DNA from: Anthonomus grandis grandis
Lineage: Eukaryota; Arthropoda; Insecta; Coleoptera; Curculionidae
Assembly (NCBI RefSeq): GCF_022605725.1
Contig: NC_065553.1
Location: 9,548,001 to 9,612,000 of the forward strand
DNA length: 64,000 bases
Direction: 5' to 3'
Part shown: piece by piece, positions 34,900 to 47,819 of the stretch
How positions within the stretch are numbered: position 1 is the first letter of the stretch
Layout of the letters: each line of letters begins with the position of its first letter
Position numbers and translations under genes: made by a program
The notes under the pieces: model-generated
Databases searched by the model: none
What the model was told of the DNA's origin: nothing
The model's input: the letters and a program-made list of their open reading frames with translations, nothing else

Positions 34900-37800
34900 G
34901 CTAGCCTACAGCTTAAGCTTTATAAAATTATTCCAAGAACATAATAAAATATGCCTTAGAATTATTATTTTCTTTATTTACTACCGAATTTTATAAAAAT
35001 TAAATATGGTTTTTATATTAATAAGAACCCCTTATATACAGCTTGTTCTAAGTTTAACTACATTTGTCTAAAAAGTAAAAATGGTTTTGTTGAAGCTATT
35101 GTAACAAAATAAATTGAAATCTTAATTATCATTTACCGCAGAAAAAATAAAAAAAATGACTTCGAAAGTTAAAGAATTAATAAAGAAAAAATTTAATTTC
35201 TTTGGGATCGTGATCTTAGAAATCAAAAACGCTTATCGTGTTGAAGGTATAGAAATAAGAAAGCTATCATCATTGTTATTTTGATTTTGAATACTGCTGC
35301 GTTAAATAAATAAGATAACTCGACGAGGCACCCTTGTCTTGTTTTTCAATGCTAAGATATTCTTTTTCTTCCAACACTTTTTTCCCCAATTTTACTTTAA
35401 ATTATTTAGAGTTTTAAATTCCCATATGTTATACATAGATCTAGATTTATTCTTAGACCTGCATGGCCGAGATATTGCGGTTTTCTCTTTTTCACTTCTT
35501 ATAGGATCTCAACGTCTTTCTTCATTCCTCTCAGGGTCTCCATGTCGGCAATTTGTTCGATCCATGAAATTCTCAACATCCTACTATAGATCGCATCCTG
35601 AAGGCTTCTAATTTACGCTTGCCATGTACATACGTACACCAAAAGGTTAAACAAAGGTACGCCAATATTTTAGCATATTAATTCTTAGGTCCAAGATCTC
35701 GACTTGCTCTGTTTATAGCTTCTTGAACCTTACAAAGATTGCATAGGCTTTCTCAATGCGAATCTTTATTTTTGACTGATAATCCAGAATGCAATATAGA
35801 CTTCAAATACAAATAAGTAGATAGCAATGCTATCGTTTTAGTAAAAATTTTCAAAAATTTTAGTAACTAAAAAAGACAGTTAAAAATTAGGGTCATCTAT
35901 TAAGCGTATTATGATAAACTCTTAAAAATAAAAAAATTACCATAAAATTTTAAAAAATCAATAAATAAATAACTTAATTTTCCGGAAACAATAATTATAT
36001 CTTAGGAACCAAAAGAATTGAAAATACAAAAAAAATAGATTATATAATATGAAAGGATATCTATTTTAGTATTTTTCAAAAACTTAAAAGAAATGGAAGC
36101 TCTATTTCAAAAATTAAAATAAAAGTTCAAAAAATAGAAATTATCCATAGAAATAAACTGAATTATTAGAATCGTTATTAAATACATAAATTAAAATTTA
36201 CCAGAAAACAGAAAACATAATAGTTATATTAGAAAGTAGCGCTACGAACAGATGCAATATACTGGCTCGATACAAAAACCTTTTTAAAATGTTTGCCTGT
36301 GGTAATGGATACTTTCCGAAAAAAACTAATTGTTTAAATGTTATTACGCCTTATACATCATACTTTGTTACAAAATAATTCACTTAATTTTGTCCTAATT
36401 TTGTTATTACATTTTTAACATTTTTATACTGGTAATTCCTGGGATAAATTTTCTATTTTTTTAAAACTTGTGTTTTAAACTAAGTGATGACACAGGTAGT
36501 CGACCATTTTACTTTAATTACTTACTATTAGCACAGTTTTTTTCAGTTTTATCATTTTGCATGTTTGATTAGTAACTGTATCTATGGTTCTTAGCAAAGA
36601 ATGTTTTACTTTGACTATTAACTTCAATGTACTAAAATTTTAGCCCTTTTATCATTGTAGGTCTTAAGGTACAATACAATTTGTCATACTTTATTGATGA
36701 ACTTACTCAGAACAATTTCAAAAAAGCAATAGAATACTACAATTTCTAGTATTTCTTTTTGGTACTATTGACACTTGCAAAAATATCAATTTTTAAAGAA
36801 AACTATGCTCCTTCTGAGGCTATAAATAATAATGCTTAACGATAATGCTAAAACATCAAGGATTCCCATCTTTTAATAAATTACCCGAATTAGTGCTATA
36901 ACAGTTTTTCTAGGCCACTCTGTATGTACTTAACTAAATAGCATAAAATTTAAATAGGTACATTACATTTTGTCTTCAAAGTCCCTATAGGTGTAATACA
37001 CGTGCCTGTAATAGAGGGAGCCATGCGTGTAAGGAGGATATGCCATGTCAGACAGTAGATAAATTGAGCAAACTAAAATTTTCTGATCTACTTGCGTGCA
37101 CTAAAAATAAAATGTTACTACTACAAAAAAGCTTTAACTCACATTAAATTAAGAAGATAATAAACGTTCGATGTGCTATTTATCGTATGCACATATATTA
37201 AAAGATAAGGGCCTTTTGTATAAATGTAGGAAAAAGCATATGCGGGTGTTAAATAGGAAAAATATAGACAACAATGATAAAATTGGGTTGAAAAAATTTA
37301 ACGTATAAAGTGTTTGAAGTTGAAGACTTTTAAAAATATAAACTAAAGGTATTTAATCAGTAGGGAGAAACTTTGAAGAAAACAAAACGTTAAAATATGA
37401 ATTTTTTTCTTAATATTTTTGGAACACTTTTTACAAACATTCTGAGTTTTTTTTTATTTAGAATAGTTTGAATATAATTTTCGTCGTGAAATTCATTACC
37501 AAAAATTCTAAATTTTAATTTTATAATTTGAATTTCCAATCTTTATACTAATATCAATATTTAAGAAGTTGGAACATTTTTGGACATATATTAACAGAGA
37601 TTGTTCAGCTTATTTTTATGCAAAAGTTATCGTACCTGAAGCTTTATGCTTACTTATGAGCCAGAATATGTAAAAATATAGATATTGCTTAAGTGCCCTA
37701 AAATCTTTTATTTATCACGATTAGACTTTTTGATTTGTTAAAGCAGATGTTGCACTAGAAATTATAAATATTTTAAAATATACACAATCTATCATGCAAA

Positions 37801-38480
37801 CATAATATTTTGACCAAACTATTTACACATTTACAATTATTCCTACTCCGGATAAACCATATTATATCGAATGTATATTCCCACTGGCAAAGAAGATCAA
37901 TAAACAACATCGAATTGTAAACAGAGCGATTGCGACACTACTCACATTTTGTCTTCCTCTAAAAAGTAATCATACTCTAAGTCGAACATGCCTCCTTACT
38001 ATTTTTCTATATTTTCTAGCCTACGATACCTATTTTCTAGCATGAAACTAGGCTGTAGGAGTAAAAAAATACGCTCGCACCAAAAATATTAATGGATTTG
38101 ACACTACAACCGTTTGACGGACCGTAGTTGTGACGGCGCTAAGTTGACGGTGGCGTCGCGACGCCATATTTTTGCGCCGTTGTCAGATGGAACGAGAAGC
38201 TTGGTTTAAATTAAGGTTTATCAGGTCATAATTAAGGGCGTCTGTAGAAGTTATTAAAGTGAGCGAGCTTCAGCCCTGGGGGGTAAAAAAGGAGGAAAGG
38301 AGGAGGATATTCAATTACAGTATCCAGAAAGTTCTCCGTTTTAAAATTCTAAATTGATACATCTAAGAGATTTCTCGTGTGGTATTTATATATGAATAGT
38401 AGTTTAGTTTTTTTCTCCATATTGTAAAATAAGTAGTTAGAAATCATTGGGATTCGGTCTGTTTAAATAAAAATCCTTTA
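34900..38480. other. Intergenic DNA upstream of PICK1
   Basis: No exon was recognised on either strand. A GC-rich island at about 38,080-38,200 stands out and contains a perfect 16-base palindrome (38,151-38,166). The rest is AT-rich. Confidence 0.45.
38151..38166. repeat. Perfect 16-base GC-rich palindrome
   Basis: TGGCGTCGCGACGCCA equals its own reverse complement. It sits in a short CG-rich island with several TGACGG words around it (38,114-38,150). Such an island is unusual in this AT-rich window. No associated gene was identified. Confidence 0.7.
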
Positions 38481-38487
38481 TTATATT

Positions 38488-38892
38488 TACAGAAGCTCCA
38501 TTCTATTTTGCCACTAATTTGTACCTTCATCAGAAGGAAAGCTAAAAAAGAAAGGAACTACACACTATTAAAAAGTCCAAACGGTCAAACCACCAAATAC
38601 ATCTTGAAAAAATAGGAACACCATTATATTCAAAAACAATAAAATACTTACAATTTGGAAATAAATTAAAGGGATCCTTTGTTGTGTACTTAATATGTAT
38701 ATGTCTCTTTCAATTCTCGAATTTATTTCCAAATTGTAAGTATTTTATTGTTTTTGAGAATTGCGTTCGTATTTTTTCAATCTTTATTTGGTGGTTTGAC
38801 CATTTGGACATTTTACTGTGTAATCCTTTTGTTTTTTAGCTTTCTTCCTGACGAAGCTATAAATTAGTTGCAAAATATAGAGGTTCTGTAAT
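38488..38892. mobile_element. Foldback element with ~180-bp inverted arms
   Basis: The left arm 38,488-38,668 begins TTACAGAAGCTC and the right arm 38,720-38,892 ends GAGGTTCTGTAAT. The arms are reverse complements with scattered differences, and the innermost 28 bases (ACAATAAAATACTTACAATT plus the next eight) match exactly. The spacer is about 50 bp. Both arms carry CTGATGA/CTGACGA-AGG...ATTAGT-GCAAAATA, which resembles a decayed hammerhead or Penelope-end core. There is no coding capacity. Confidence 0.75.
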
Positions 38893-39477
38893 TGTCCTTA
38901 ATATCTTTAACGTATATTTGAAACTGTATTCCTGGACCATGGTATTTTTTTTTAAATTGCGGTAAAAGACACATTTATTGAACACCTACCTCGAGTTTAT
39001 TTTTCTTCTAAAACATGTTGCACAATGTTATTTTTGGGCTTGTTGTCCAACAATGCACAAACGATATTTTCCCAAAATTTTGCAATTCTCATGTTCTTTT
39101 CAGTTAATTCCTTGAATACCGCATTGAATAGGACAGTGTTTGTCAATAGTTCGACTAGAATATAGTAATAGCTATACATATAGTATCTTTTTGATCCGAA
39201 ATATCAACAAAGCATTTTGCTGTATTTTAATTCACTATTATTGATGGTTTCAACATATTACCTTTTCTTGTTAGAACGTAAACCATGTTTGGGATATCTT
39301 ATATTGTCAAAAATAGAACATCGTGCTTTTCCCTAGTTAGGAACTACAACTTTCGTGTTCCTTTTGTGCATCTTCATTTCGCCGTTTTTCAATGTGGCAC
39401 TTATAGCTTTAAAAATATGAAATATTCTCAATTAGGAAAGAATCTTAGTAATTTTATCCCTTTGGAAAATGTGTATT

Positions 39478-39850
39478 TATTAAAATTATATACCAGAAAA
39501 TTTCCCATCAAAAAGTATTCTCGAAGTTTTCTAGCAATTTCAACAGTTTTTGAGAAAATCGGTTTAAAAGTCACTGGGTACTGAGAAAAACCAACCTTGC
39601 CTAGTGAAGTCACATTTTGGCCTCTAACTTGAAAACTGTTACTTAAATGGAAAAAGTGCAATGTATACATTAAAATTATGCAATGAAAAACTTACTTTCA
39701 AAAAGTTTCTTTGAATTTTTTTTAAATTTTGATGGTTTCTGTGAAAATTGGTTTTCAAGTCAAGGGTACTAGAAAAATCTGAACCTAGTAACGTCACATT
39801 TTGGCCCTCTAACTTGAAAACTGTTACTTTAACGAAAAAAGTTTACTTTT
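39478..39850 (+). repeat. Two-copy 184-bp tandem repeat
   Basis: Two adjacent diverged units share TCACATTTTGGCC-TCTAAC followed by TTGAAAACTGTTACTT, at about 39,610 and 39,794, a spacing of 184 bp. Each unit also carries GAAAAT-GGTTT-AAGTCA-GGGTACT. The open frames across this block follow the repeat and are not genes. Confidence 0.65.
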
Positions 39851-39859
39851 AAACTTTTC

Positions 39860-41560
39860 CATCTGTCTATCTAGAGAACATCATGAGCCTAAAGTATACT
39901 AAATCTGCTATGCTTTTGGATGTTTTGTTTGATTGAAGTATACATTAACTTTGGTCTTATTGGTCTTATAAAGAGAAGATCGAAAGAGTCCTAACACATA
40001 GAGCTAAGAAAAGTAATCAGATGTGGGCTTTGTATTTGAACTAGTCCTACCTTTTGGAAAAAATCAAGTTGAAACGATTGACATACAGAATCTTTTTTTG
40101 GCAAGTTCCATCCAACTAATTATAGCTTTCACTCTTTTAACGATACATTTTAAGGGTTTATTAACAACAATGTGTGCTTGCATGACATTCTTGGATCTAA
40201 TTATTCTGATCTAATGATGAATAAATGATTTAATATTTTGTTGTGTAATATTTAAGTTTCAGCAAAAGAAATTATATTAACGTATAATTCTGTTTAAATA
40301 TAATTCGGGGGACTATTATATTCTTTGACTTCAAGCAATTTCATGAAAATGATCGTTTGAAAATGCTCTGAGAAAAGTGATGGAATCTGAGTTTGTTGAA
40401 AATAAATCTTATTCCACAAATTGGAATAATTTTTTATTGTTTCTTCTAGTTCATTTTTTGTAAATATTCTTCTAAATTTGATTTTAATAATATTGAACTT
40501 AAAATTGCAAAACTTCTAAAAAATCTAAAACTAAAAAATTGGTTACATGCATATAAATTAAAGAAAAAAATAATAAGACAATTTTAATTCTATTTTACTC
40601 AATATAATAATAATGTTATCTATAGGGTTAGCTTATTGTATTCTCAGTGATAAACACATTTTCATCAGTAAAGATCATATAATAAGTTTTAACAATTTCA
40701 CGGTTCAAATGAAGTTTCTTAAATAGTTTTATAAATTCAGTAGGGTTAATTAGTAGACTTGCTCTAATCTGAATAATATTAATATTCAATAAAGGTAATT
40801 AAAGAAATTTCTTTAAGGCACTTATTCCTAATTTATTTATTTAACCAGAGAATAACAAGGAAAATAAGACAGAAAATCATAATTTAATTTCTATTATACA
40901 TGTATAAATCTTAATTTATTTTTTCCTTAACGACCCTTAACTGAAAATATTATATGAAAGTTGTCTAAATAATTAGGAGTTTACTGCTTTAAAAAATTAA
41001 ATAATTTACTAATAGATTCTTACTTATACTAAAAACCTGTTATTCTTTCAGTTTCTGGGGAATTAGACAAATTTAAAAAATATATATTTTATAATAAGAG
41101 AGGTTCTAAACTATCAGTTCTGTTAAATTTTGGCTTATTTTTTTGTACTTTATTTTTTATCAATTTCGATCGATTTTATCGATTTTTTCATTTGTTAACT
41201 TTATGATTGTCGGAAAAAATTGTAAATAAAAATTTAAAATGAATGAAAAATAGAGAAAAAGAAGTTGAACATATATTTTGTTAAAAAAAATAGGCGAACA
41301 CCTGTAAAATAAAAAAAACAATGGTGTATCGTCATCAATGGTATATCGGCGAAAAATGGCGACATCGTTTTTGCCGATATATATTTTACCCGTTTTTTAA
41401 TTTTACTAAACTCTATACAATCTTTTATCAACATTGCATTAACATACAAAATATATTATAAATACATTATTAGCTTATTTTAGTATTATAATATTAAAAT
41501 ATATTAACAACTAAAAACTTATAATACCTAATTTGAAAAAATTATATTCCAGCTATCTAA
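39860..41560. other. AT-rich intergenic DNA
   Basis: Nothing coding or repetitive was identified. Poly-A-signal-like AATAAA and TTTATT words are frequent but not informative in this composition. Confidence 0.45.
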
Positions 41561-41573
41561 AACTTATTCTACA

Positions 41574-42116
41574 TTAACCAATAATACCTCCAGTCACTAC
41601 TGGCTTCCTAGAACTGCTCTTCTTAAACAGTTTTTCAGTGTTATCCCTTTTTAGAATACTCACAGGAGAAATCGCACCTCCTGCTTCCACTAGGGGAGTT
41701 TTCGACAAGTTTTCTGTCTCCTCTTGATATACATGATGATTCTCTTCTTCTGGTGGCAGTACTGCACCTCCTATTACACCCCCAACATCACTTCCTACAA
41801 CATTTTCTTGAACAGGTCCTACTATACCTCCAACAGGACTAGTACCAATTATTTGGGGGTGAACTGGTTGAATCAAAATGGGATTTGACGAAATTATGTG
41901 TGGTACATGGTATGGCAATATTGCAGGTGTCGCTATATATGAAGGTTTTCTTACATTTAGGTCATGTTGATAAGTTTTGTGAACTGATGATTGAAATTCG
42001 ACAGCAGGATCAAAATTTTCTGTTAGTTTTTCAGATTTTTCAACTGGTTGGGAGTTTATTAGTGTGGTACTTAAGAACAAGCAACTTATGATAACAATAA
42101 TATCAGAATTACTCAT
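41574..42116 (-). CDS. Secreted protein with GG-I/V repeats, 180 residues
   Basis: This single-exon gene encodes a signal peptide (MSNSDIIVIISCLFLSTTLI, cleavage probably near NSQ) and a mature region with no Cys. Features in order: SVHKTYQHDLNVRKP (about residues 43-57), a Pro/Ile/His segment (TPAILPYHVPHI), then four short Gly-Gly hydrophobic repeats (VGGIVG, VGGVIGGAV, AGGAIS, TGGIIG) separated by acidic and His-containing linkers. Dibasic and tribasic sites (LKR, FKK, SRK) lie near the C-terminus. The composition suggests a cuticle or extracellular matrix protein; I recognise no named family. It is about 0.5 kb from the next secreted-protein gene on the same strand. Confidence 0.75.
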   Translation of the reverse strand: MSNSDIIVIISCLFLSTTLINSQPVEKSEKLTENFDPAVEFQSSVHKTYQHDLNVRKPSYIATPAILPYHVPHIISSNPILIQPVHPQIIGTSPVGGIVGPVQENVVGSDVGGVIGGAVLPPEEENHHVYQEETENLSKTPLVEAGGAISPVSILKRDNTEKLFKKSSSRKPVVTGGIIG

Positions 42117-42139
42117 GTTGTTTTAGGGTATGAGATGGT

Positions 42140-42173
42140 ACTGATTCAAATCAATTAACTCTTTTTATTTATA
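42140..42173 (-). promoter_or_regulatory. Core promoter of the 41.6 kb secreted-protein gene
   Basis: TATAAATA at 42,173-42,166 is followed by TCAGT at 42,144-42,140. The initiator A is 31 bp from the TATA start and about 25 bases before the ATG. Confidence 0.75.
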
Positions 42174-42643
42174 TGCTTTGAATTTTTTAATTTGTAGTTC
42201 CTGTGATCCGAGAATTAAACAATAGCGTGGGAAATTTAAAAGAGCCAATAAACTTTTTGTCTAGTATAGTTTGCAATAGATTTTAATTACTGAAATAGGT
42301 AAATTACCACGCATTTTAGATGCAGTAATTATGCAGTTTAAATTCAATTTAAAGTTGAATGTTTAAGTTCTGTGAGGTTGGGAATTATAAGTGGAACCTA
42401 TATTGGTATTCTGTAATTGCTTATTAAGGTTTAAATACTTAACCGAAGCTAAATAGAAAAACTTGTTTAGCTACAACTCCAATATGAGAATTCATCAAAA
42501 ACAAACAAAAAATAGATCAAATACCATTTTTATTTCTTAAAAACTAAAAACATATCACAATGAAAAAGCCATGGCCTCATAATAAGAATATCAAAAAGAC
42601 ATCCAGCAATCTCAAAAGATCTTTGAACATAATTCCAAATAAT

Positions 42644-43042
42644 TTAGTAAAGAGCGGGGTAGCTAGTGTACGCCACTGGAATTGGTGCAGGGACCGCGAC
42701 TGGCGCATGCGCAGCAATAAGGGGCGCTGACAGTGGCGTAGCTAGAGCATGATTAACAACGTGCGCTGAGTAAGATGATGCATATGGAACGGAATATGCC
42801 GCTGGTAGAGCTGCAGGGACTGCGGTGATCACGCCTCCGAGACAGCTCGAGATTGCTAGGACTGCGAAGATGACGATGGACTAAAATACGAAAAGAAAAT
42901 TATATTTTGTATCCTAGTTACTAGTATAAGAAGTAATTTAAAAAAAAGTTGCTAAACTAGTACTCATATGTATATACGTTGGAACACTTATTTCTACGGT
43001 TATAGTTTTAAATAAATAACTTACGATAATCTTTGAAGCCAT
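42644..43042 (-). CDS. Small Ala/Pro/Val-rich cuticle protein, 84 residues
   Basis: Exon 1 is 43,025-43,042 (MASKII) and exon 2 is 42,644-42,880, joined in phase 0 across a 144-bp intron. The split signal peptide reads MASKIISIVIFAVLAISSCL and then GG. The mature part is rich in AVPA/AAYS words: SVPYASSYSAHVVNHALATP, then AAHAPVAVPAPIPVAYTSYP. The SSYS-HVVNHA motif flanked by AVPA/APL repeats is characteristic of insect low-complexity cuticular proteins, which are secreted by epidermal cells. The apparent start inside exon 2 (42,832) is internal; the splice adds the signal sequence. Confidence 0.88.
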
Positions 43043-43079
43043 TATGCACAAGTGTTGTTTATTTGTGAAGTTCAAATTA

Positions 43080-43114
43080 AACTGCCTTCTCTGCAAGAAG
43101 TCTTAGTATTTATA
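43080..43114 (-). promoter_or_regulatory. Core promoter of the 42.6 kb cuticle gene
   Basis: TATAAATA at 43,114-43,107 is followed by GCAGTTT with the initiator A at 43,083, 31 bp downstream. The ATG is 41 bases further on. Confidence 0.75.
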
Positions 43115-43119
43115 CTTAC

Positions 43120-45890
43120 AATAATTTCCTCCATACCTCCCAAATAATATGGCAAGTGCAAATTGCGACAAAAAAAATTCAATATCGCGTTATACTTTTG
43201 CAATCGATAGTTATATCATCAATATAACGAAAGTGATTAGGAATTCCGGTAGCATCGATTTAATTTGGAGTATTATAATGGGGTATAAATATGGAATAGG
43301 TTAGAGATGGGCTGGTGTAACGATGGAAATCGATGACTTGAATTCATAAATAATTTTCCCTCCGTTCAAATCCCTATTTGGGATTCTCAATCATCTGCAT
43401 AGTATCTGCATGTAATTAATACAACATATAAGCTTAATATTTTGCTCTGTTTTAGTGCAAACCTTAAAAAAAAATTTAAACTATTGAATAGCTTAATTTG
43501 TATGCATGCATCCCCTTAGATTAGGCACTCTTAGATGAACATAAAATAAGCATAAAAAAATTCGATTTAAAATTTAGTATTTTTATAATTTTTTTAAAAC
43601 TATATCGTATGTCAGCTGATAATGACAATGTTGCTCCAGCAAAAAGTGAATATCTCAATAAATGACTTATTATGATTAGATATTGGAATACGCTTTCGGA
43701 AAATCATTGAGATATGGCAAGATTTATTGATTACCATTGCTTAAATAAAAGAGAATTAAAATAAACAAGATTCCTACGAAAGTGTTAAATCAAATAGTTT
43801 TTTTTTTATTTGTATCAAATCCTAACGAACGCTCCTCGAAATTGAACAAATTATACGTGATTCTAGTAGCTACATGTTTAAGAGTGATCATTGTCGGTAA
43901 TATAAAGTGGAATGCAGCTTGTAGAATGCTTCTAGTTTAACTCTATAGATAAACGGAACTTGGATTTTTTTCATTTGCTTATAGAATTATTATATTTAGA
44001 AGAATTCTGTCCTATTAATTGAAAAAGGAAAAATTAAGAAATTGCAATCGGAATCTCTCCATGTTACATTTCCAATATTCGTTGTAATTCGATATCGATT
44101 TTGCTAACTATAAATCCGCCCTGATGTACGTTTAAATTGCACTTTCATTATACATTTGCGCTTAATGAATACTAATTTTGTCCTAGACAAAAAGTTACTA
44201 CATTCATTATATCGTTTAGTATACAACTGATTAAGTTTTACTGATTATTAACTACATTTCATATCTCGTCTTTAGAAGGACATCATTGAAGCGATTGAAT
44301 TAAAAAAATGTTCTTATGTCGGTGAATCATATTACAAAATTATTAATAATGCCATTAAAGTCACACGTCTTCCTCCGTTTCATATATCACCAACTATACG
44401 TTTCTTTATCAACCCTATTAACAAAATTAAATGAAAAAAAATTTTTATATTTTTACTTATTTAGCTGTTCTAAGATACCATATGGCACTAACAGATTATA
44501 TGCATCTGATAGCAGACAATCAAGTAATTCTGCGTTTGTTCTACTTTCACAACCCACATTTGAATAAAAGATACTCGTATGTATACAATATCTGTATAAC
44601 CTTGGTGACTAAACTTGCGCATTCTTTTTTATTACTTAAAACATTAAAAATTATGTTTTTAAAAATTCTGTGTAATTTTGGATAATTTCTCAATACTCAA
44701 ATATTTATTTTCATAGACTCATACAAATAAGTATCGGTTAATGTCAAAAAATAAATCTATAAGCCTTAACCATACAACTTTTAAAATGTCTTAAAAAAAA
44801 CAAACAAAAAATCTACAATTAACTAAAAACTGATAATATAAGAAAACAGTACCATACATATATATCTTTTTTTCATATATAGCTTTTAATAAACAAACAA
44901 ATACCAATTATGGAAGTAGAGAGAGAATTTAAATATTCTGTTGTATAAAAAGAATTTAATTGGAAGATTTAAAAAAAAAAAATACTTTCATTTACAGAAT
45001 TATTAAGATAATTTTATTCATCAATTATTACCGATACGTACCGACTAAAATAATTTGAAACCCCAAAAAAATCTTTTTCTATCAAATATATATTATTTTC
45101 TTTTTCTAACATATATATATATTTTTTTCTTCTCTTTACCCTGTCCAACAACCTTCGAGAAACTATATAAAAAAATTATAAAAAAACAAGGATAATGAGA
45201 CCTAATTTATAAAAAAATAAAGTAGTCTTAAAAACGTTGAAAGTACCTAAGTATATCTTTCCGTTTAAAATTGTAACAACATAAAGAAATTATCTTGCTA
45301 CAATTGTATCGACATAAATTTCATTGGCAAGAACCTTAGATGCACTGAACACACAAATATCGTAATTTGATTTGTATCTAAGTTAAAAAAAAATCCAATT
45401 TTGAATTAAAAGTATAAAATCCGATACGCGATTCACCGTACGCTGATTATTAATTAACTCAATTCTGCTAATTAATTCATCCTATATAATAATCTTTATT
45501 AAATGATCTTCAAATATCAGACATCGAGGTGATCTAGAAGAAAATTGTATAGTAAATTAGAATGCAATGTGTGCGTGAGTTTTTTAAATATATTCTTTTA
45601 AATATATTTATTCTGGATAAACCATAAGTACTTTATCCTCCATGGTCTTCATTTTTTCGTACTTTGATAAAGCCATACTTTACTATGAAAGTTACAAAAA
45701 TTTCACTGTTTCCCAAAAATCTAAAATTCGATCTTATTACATTTTAATTAATTATAATTCAAATACATATCACGTATACCCTTTGAATTAAGCAACTTCT
45801 TCGCGACATGTACATACATACCTACAATATAATCGATTTCACCAAATCGTTCTATAAGGATATGCAAAACGTAACATATTATCACCACCA
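43120..45890. other. AT-rich intergenic DNA between divergent cuticle genes
   Basis: The genes at 42.6 kb (minus) and 46.0 kb (plus) are transcribed away from each other across this 2.8 kb. No exon or recognised repeat was found. Shared regulatory elements could lie here but none is identifiable by eye. Confidence 0.45.
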
Positions 45891-45901
45891 CTTTTACCAA
45901 G

Positions 45902-45937
45902 TATAAAACCGATTTTTTTTTGACGAAATGTATCAGT
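45902..45937 (+). promoter_or_regulatory. Core promoter of the 46.0 kb cuticle gene
   Basis: TATAAAA at 45,902-45,908 is followed by ATCAGTC, with the initiator A at 45,935, 33 bp downstream. The 5' UTR is about 53 bases. Confidence 0.8.
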
Positions 45938-45987
45938 CGCTATCACCTTTTTACACGTCGACATTTTTTTAAGATCTCTAATTTAAA

Positions 45988-46532
45988 ATGGCTTTCCTAA
46001 AAGTAAGTACGCCATTTAATAAATATTTTACAAATTGCAACCACATACATTTTTTCAGATTGTTGCATTTGCTTTACTTTCAACCATCTACACCACCCGG
46101 GCCAGTGTCATAGCTCCACTACCAGCAGTACATGCAGTCCCAGCGATCCGTTACACCAGAGTCGCTCCACCAAGTGTACTACCCTTCTCAGCTCAAGTCA
46201 GTACATTCACGAGAAATCTCCATGTGTTAAATGCTCCTTATGCCGCCGGTGTCCTTCCTGGTGCTCCCGCTATTATCCAAAGAGCCCTTCCTATCGCTCC
46301 TGCTCATATTCATCCTGGTCACATCCATTCTGCTCCAGTTTATCCAACTGCCTTTGGTGCCTCTTTGGCTCCTAGGGTACTGCCAGCTCCAAGTGTCCTG
46401 ACAGCACCAGTCGCTGGATATCCGTTGCACGCCCATGGTGTCGTTGCGCCTGTAGGGAGGTCTGTACATGCTGTTGCTCCCGGTGTACCCTTTGTAGAGC
46501 CAGGGTTTGCACATGCCTCATTGTTAGGATAA
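45988..46532 (+). CDS. Ala/Pro/Val/His-rich cuticle protein, 162 residues
   Basis: Exon 1 is 45,988-46,002 (MAFLK) and exon 2 is 46,059-46,532. The junction is GTAAGT to TTTTTTCAG in phase 0. The signal peptide is MAFLKIVAFALLSTIYTTRA. The mature protein alternates AVHAVPAI, VAPPSVLPFSAQVSTFTRN, then APYAAGVLPGAPAI, APAHIHPGHIHSAPVYP, and VLPAPSVLTAPVAGYPLHAH. There is no Cys. This is typical low-complexity insect cuticular protein, probably structural and secreted. A 5' extension within the intron gives an in-frame ATG at 46,035, but the promoter and splice sites favour the 45,988 start. AATAAA signals occur near 46,684. Confidence 0.88.
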
Positions 46533-47819
46533 AGCGTTTTAGTGATATTTAGGTTTTTGTAAATATTGTTCAAATTGTATGTTTCGCAAATGTGTGTATG
46601 TTATAGTGATGAGTTGACTGATGCATAGGATGTATAAGAATAATTAAAACATATATTTTATAAAATATTTGTTTTTTCTTCTTTAATAAATCAACTACGA
46701 ATAAAACATATGACACGTCCTTAAATTAGAAGTTAAAGGTAACAAGGACAAAAGATTGTTTAAGTAAATTCTAAGGTGATTAGAATTAAAATATATTCAT
46801 TGATTATTAATGCTACTTAATGGTGAATTCATTTAATTAATCAGGGGCGTAGAGGCTTTAAGTATTCATGTCTTGAGTGTTTACATCTGACACTCAATTT
46901 CTATTTCAGATTTCTATAAGTGTTAGGGATGCAAATATAATGAGACTAACAAATGCAGCAAAGTTGGTGTAAAAACGTTTAATCTGAGGTAGATAATTTT
47001 TTTCATATAGTCATTAAAGGCAGTATACTCTCGCCAATAATGGAAGGTATATATTCAAAATGTGTGTAGTGCATTGGATTTCAAGTCTACAATTTAGAAA
47101 CCTTTCTGGATTATTTTTTTAATTTTCATAAACAGCTCGGGTAGCTACTTGGTTATTTCCTCACAGAATCAACTGGAAAACGCTAAAACAACTTGACATT
47201 ATTAAAATTTTGTTAGTAAATTTATAAATAAATAACAACTGCACATCGTCTGACAGAGTGTTTGTATAGTGTAGCGATTGTACGCGTATATTTACCTTAT
47301 CAAATAAATTTTATATATTATATATGATAAATATTAATAACACTTCAAATTTCAAAATGCCGTAAAATTTAAGCCTTGGCGGCACAAACTCCAAAAAAAG
47401 ACTTAAAGAAACAAAGCGCATTACCCTAAACTCCCAAAAAAACTTCAGAATTTACAACTCAACCATATCCAAGTAGCCGATGAGATGCGCAAACGAAAGA
47501 GTGAAAAAGTCAATGTGCAACAGAGGCAGAAAACGATAAACTTAAGACAAAAATGTAAATTCACATCTTTTTATTGAGTAAACACTCTTTCTCTACTCTC
47601 GGCATATTTTATCCGTGAAATTTACGAATTTGCCTAACTTTTAAGGATCCCTCAAACTAATGCGCAAATTTCGCAGCGGAATCATAACGTAATATTCGCA
47701 GTGAAATCCGCAACGGAATCCATAGAGAACCTCACATCAAAACGAATTTAGTTAATTACGAATCGTATCATATATGTCATACTTTCATTATCAAAAAGAC
47801 ATATATAGATACACAAAAA

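Noticed and set aside
35500..35560. GTTCGATCC resembling a tRNA T-loop
   Set aside because: No acceptor stem, anticodon arm or D-loop can be placed around it.
39285..39670. Open frames of 99 and 80 codons on opposite strands
   Set aside because: Both lie in a 184-bp tandem repeat and lack coding signatures.
46227..46573. Minus-strand open frames opposite the 46.0 kb gene
   Set aside because: They are antisense to the cuticle protein exon and have no promoter, signal peptide or motif.
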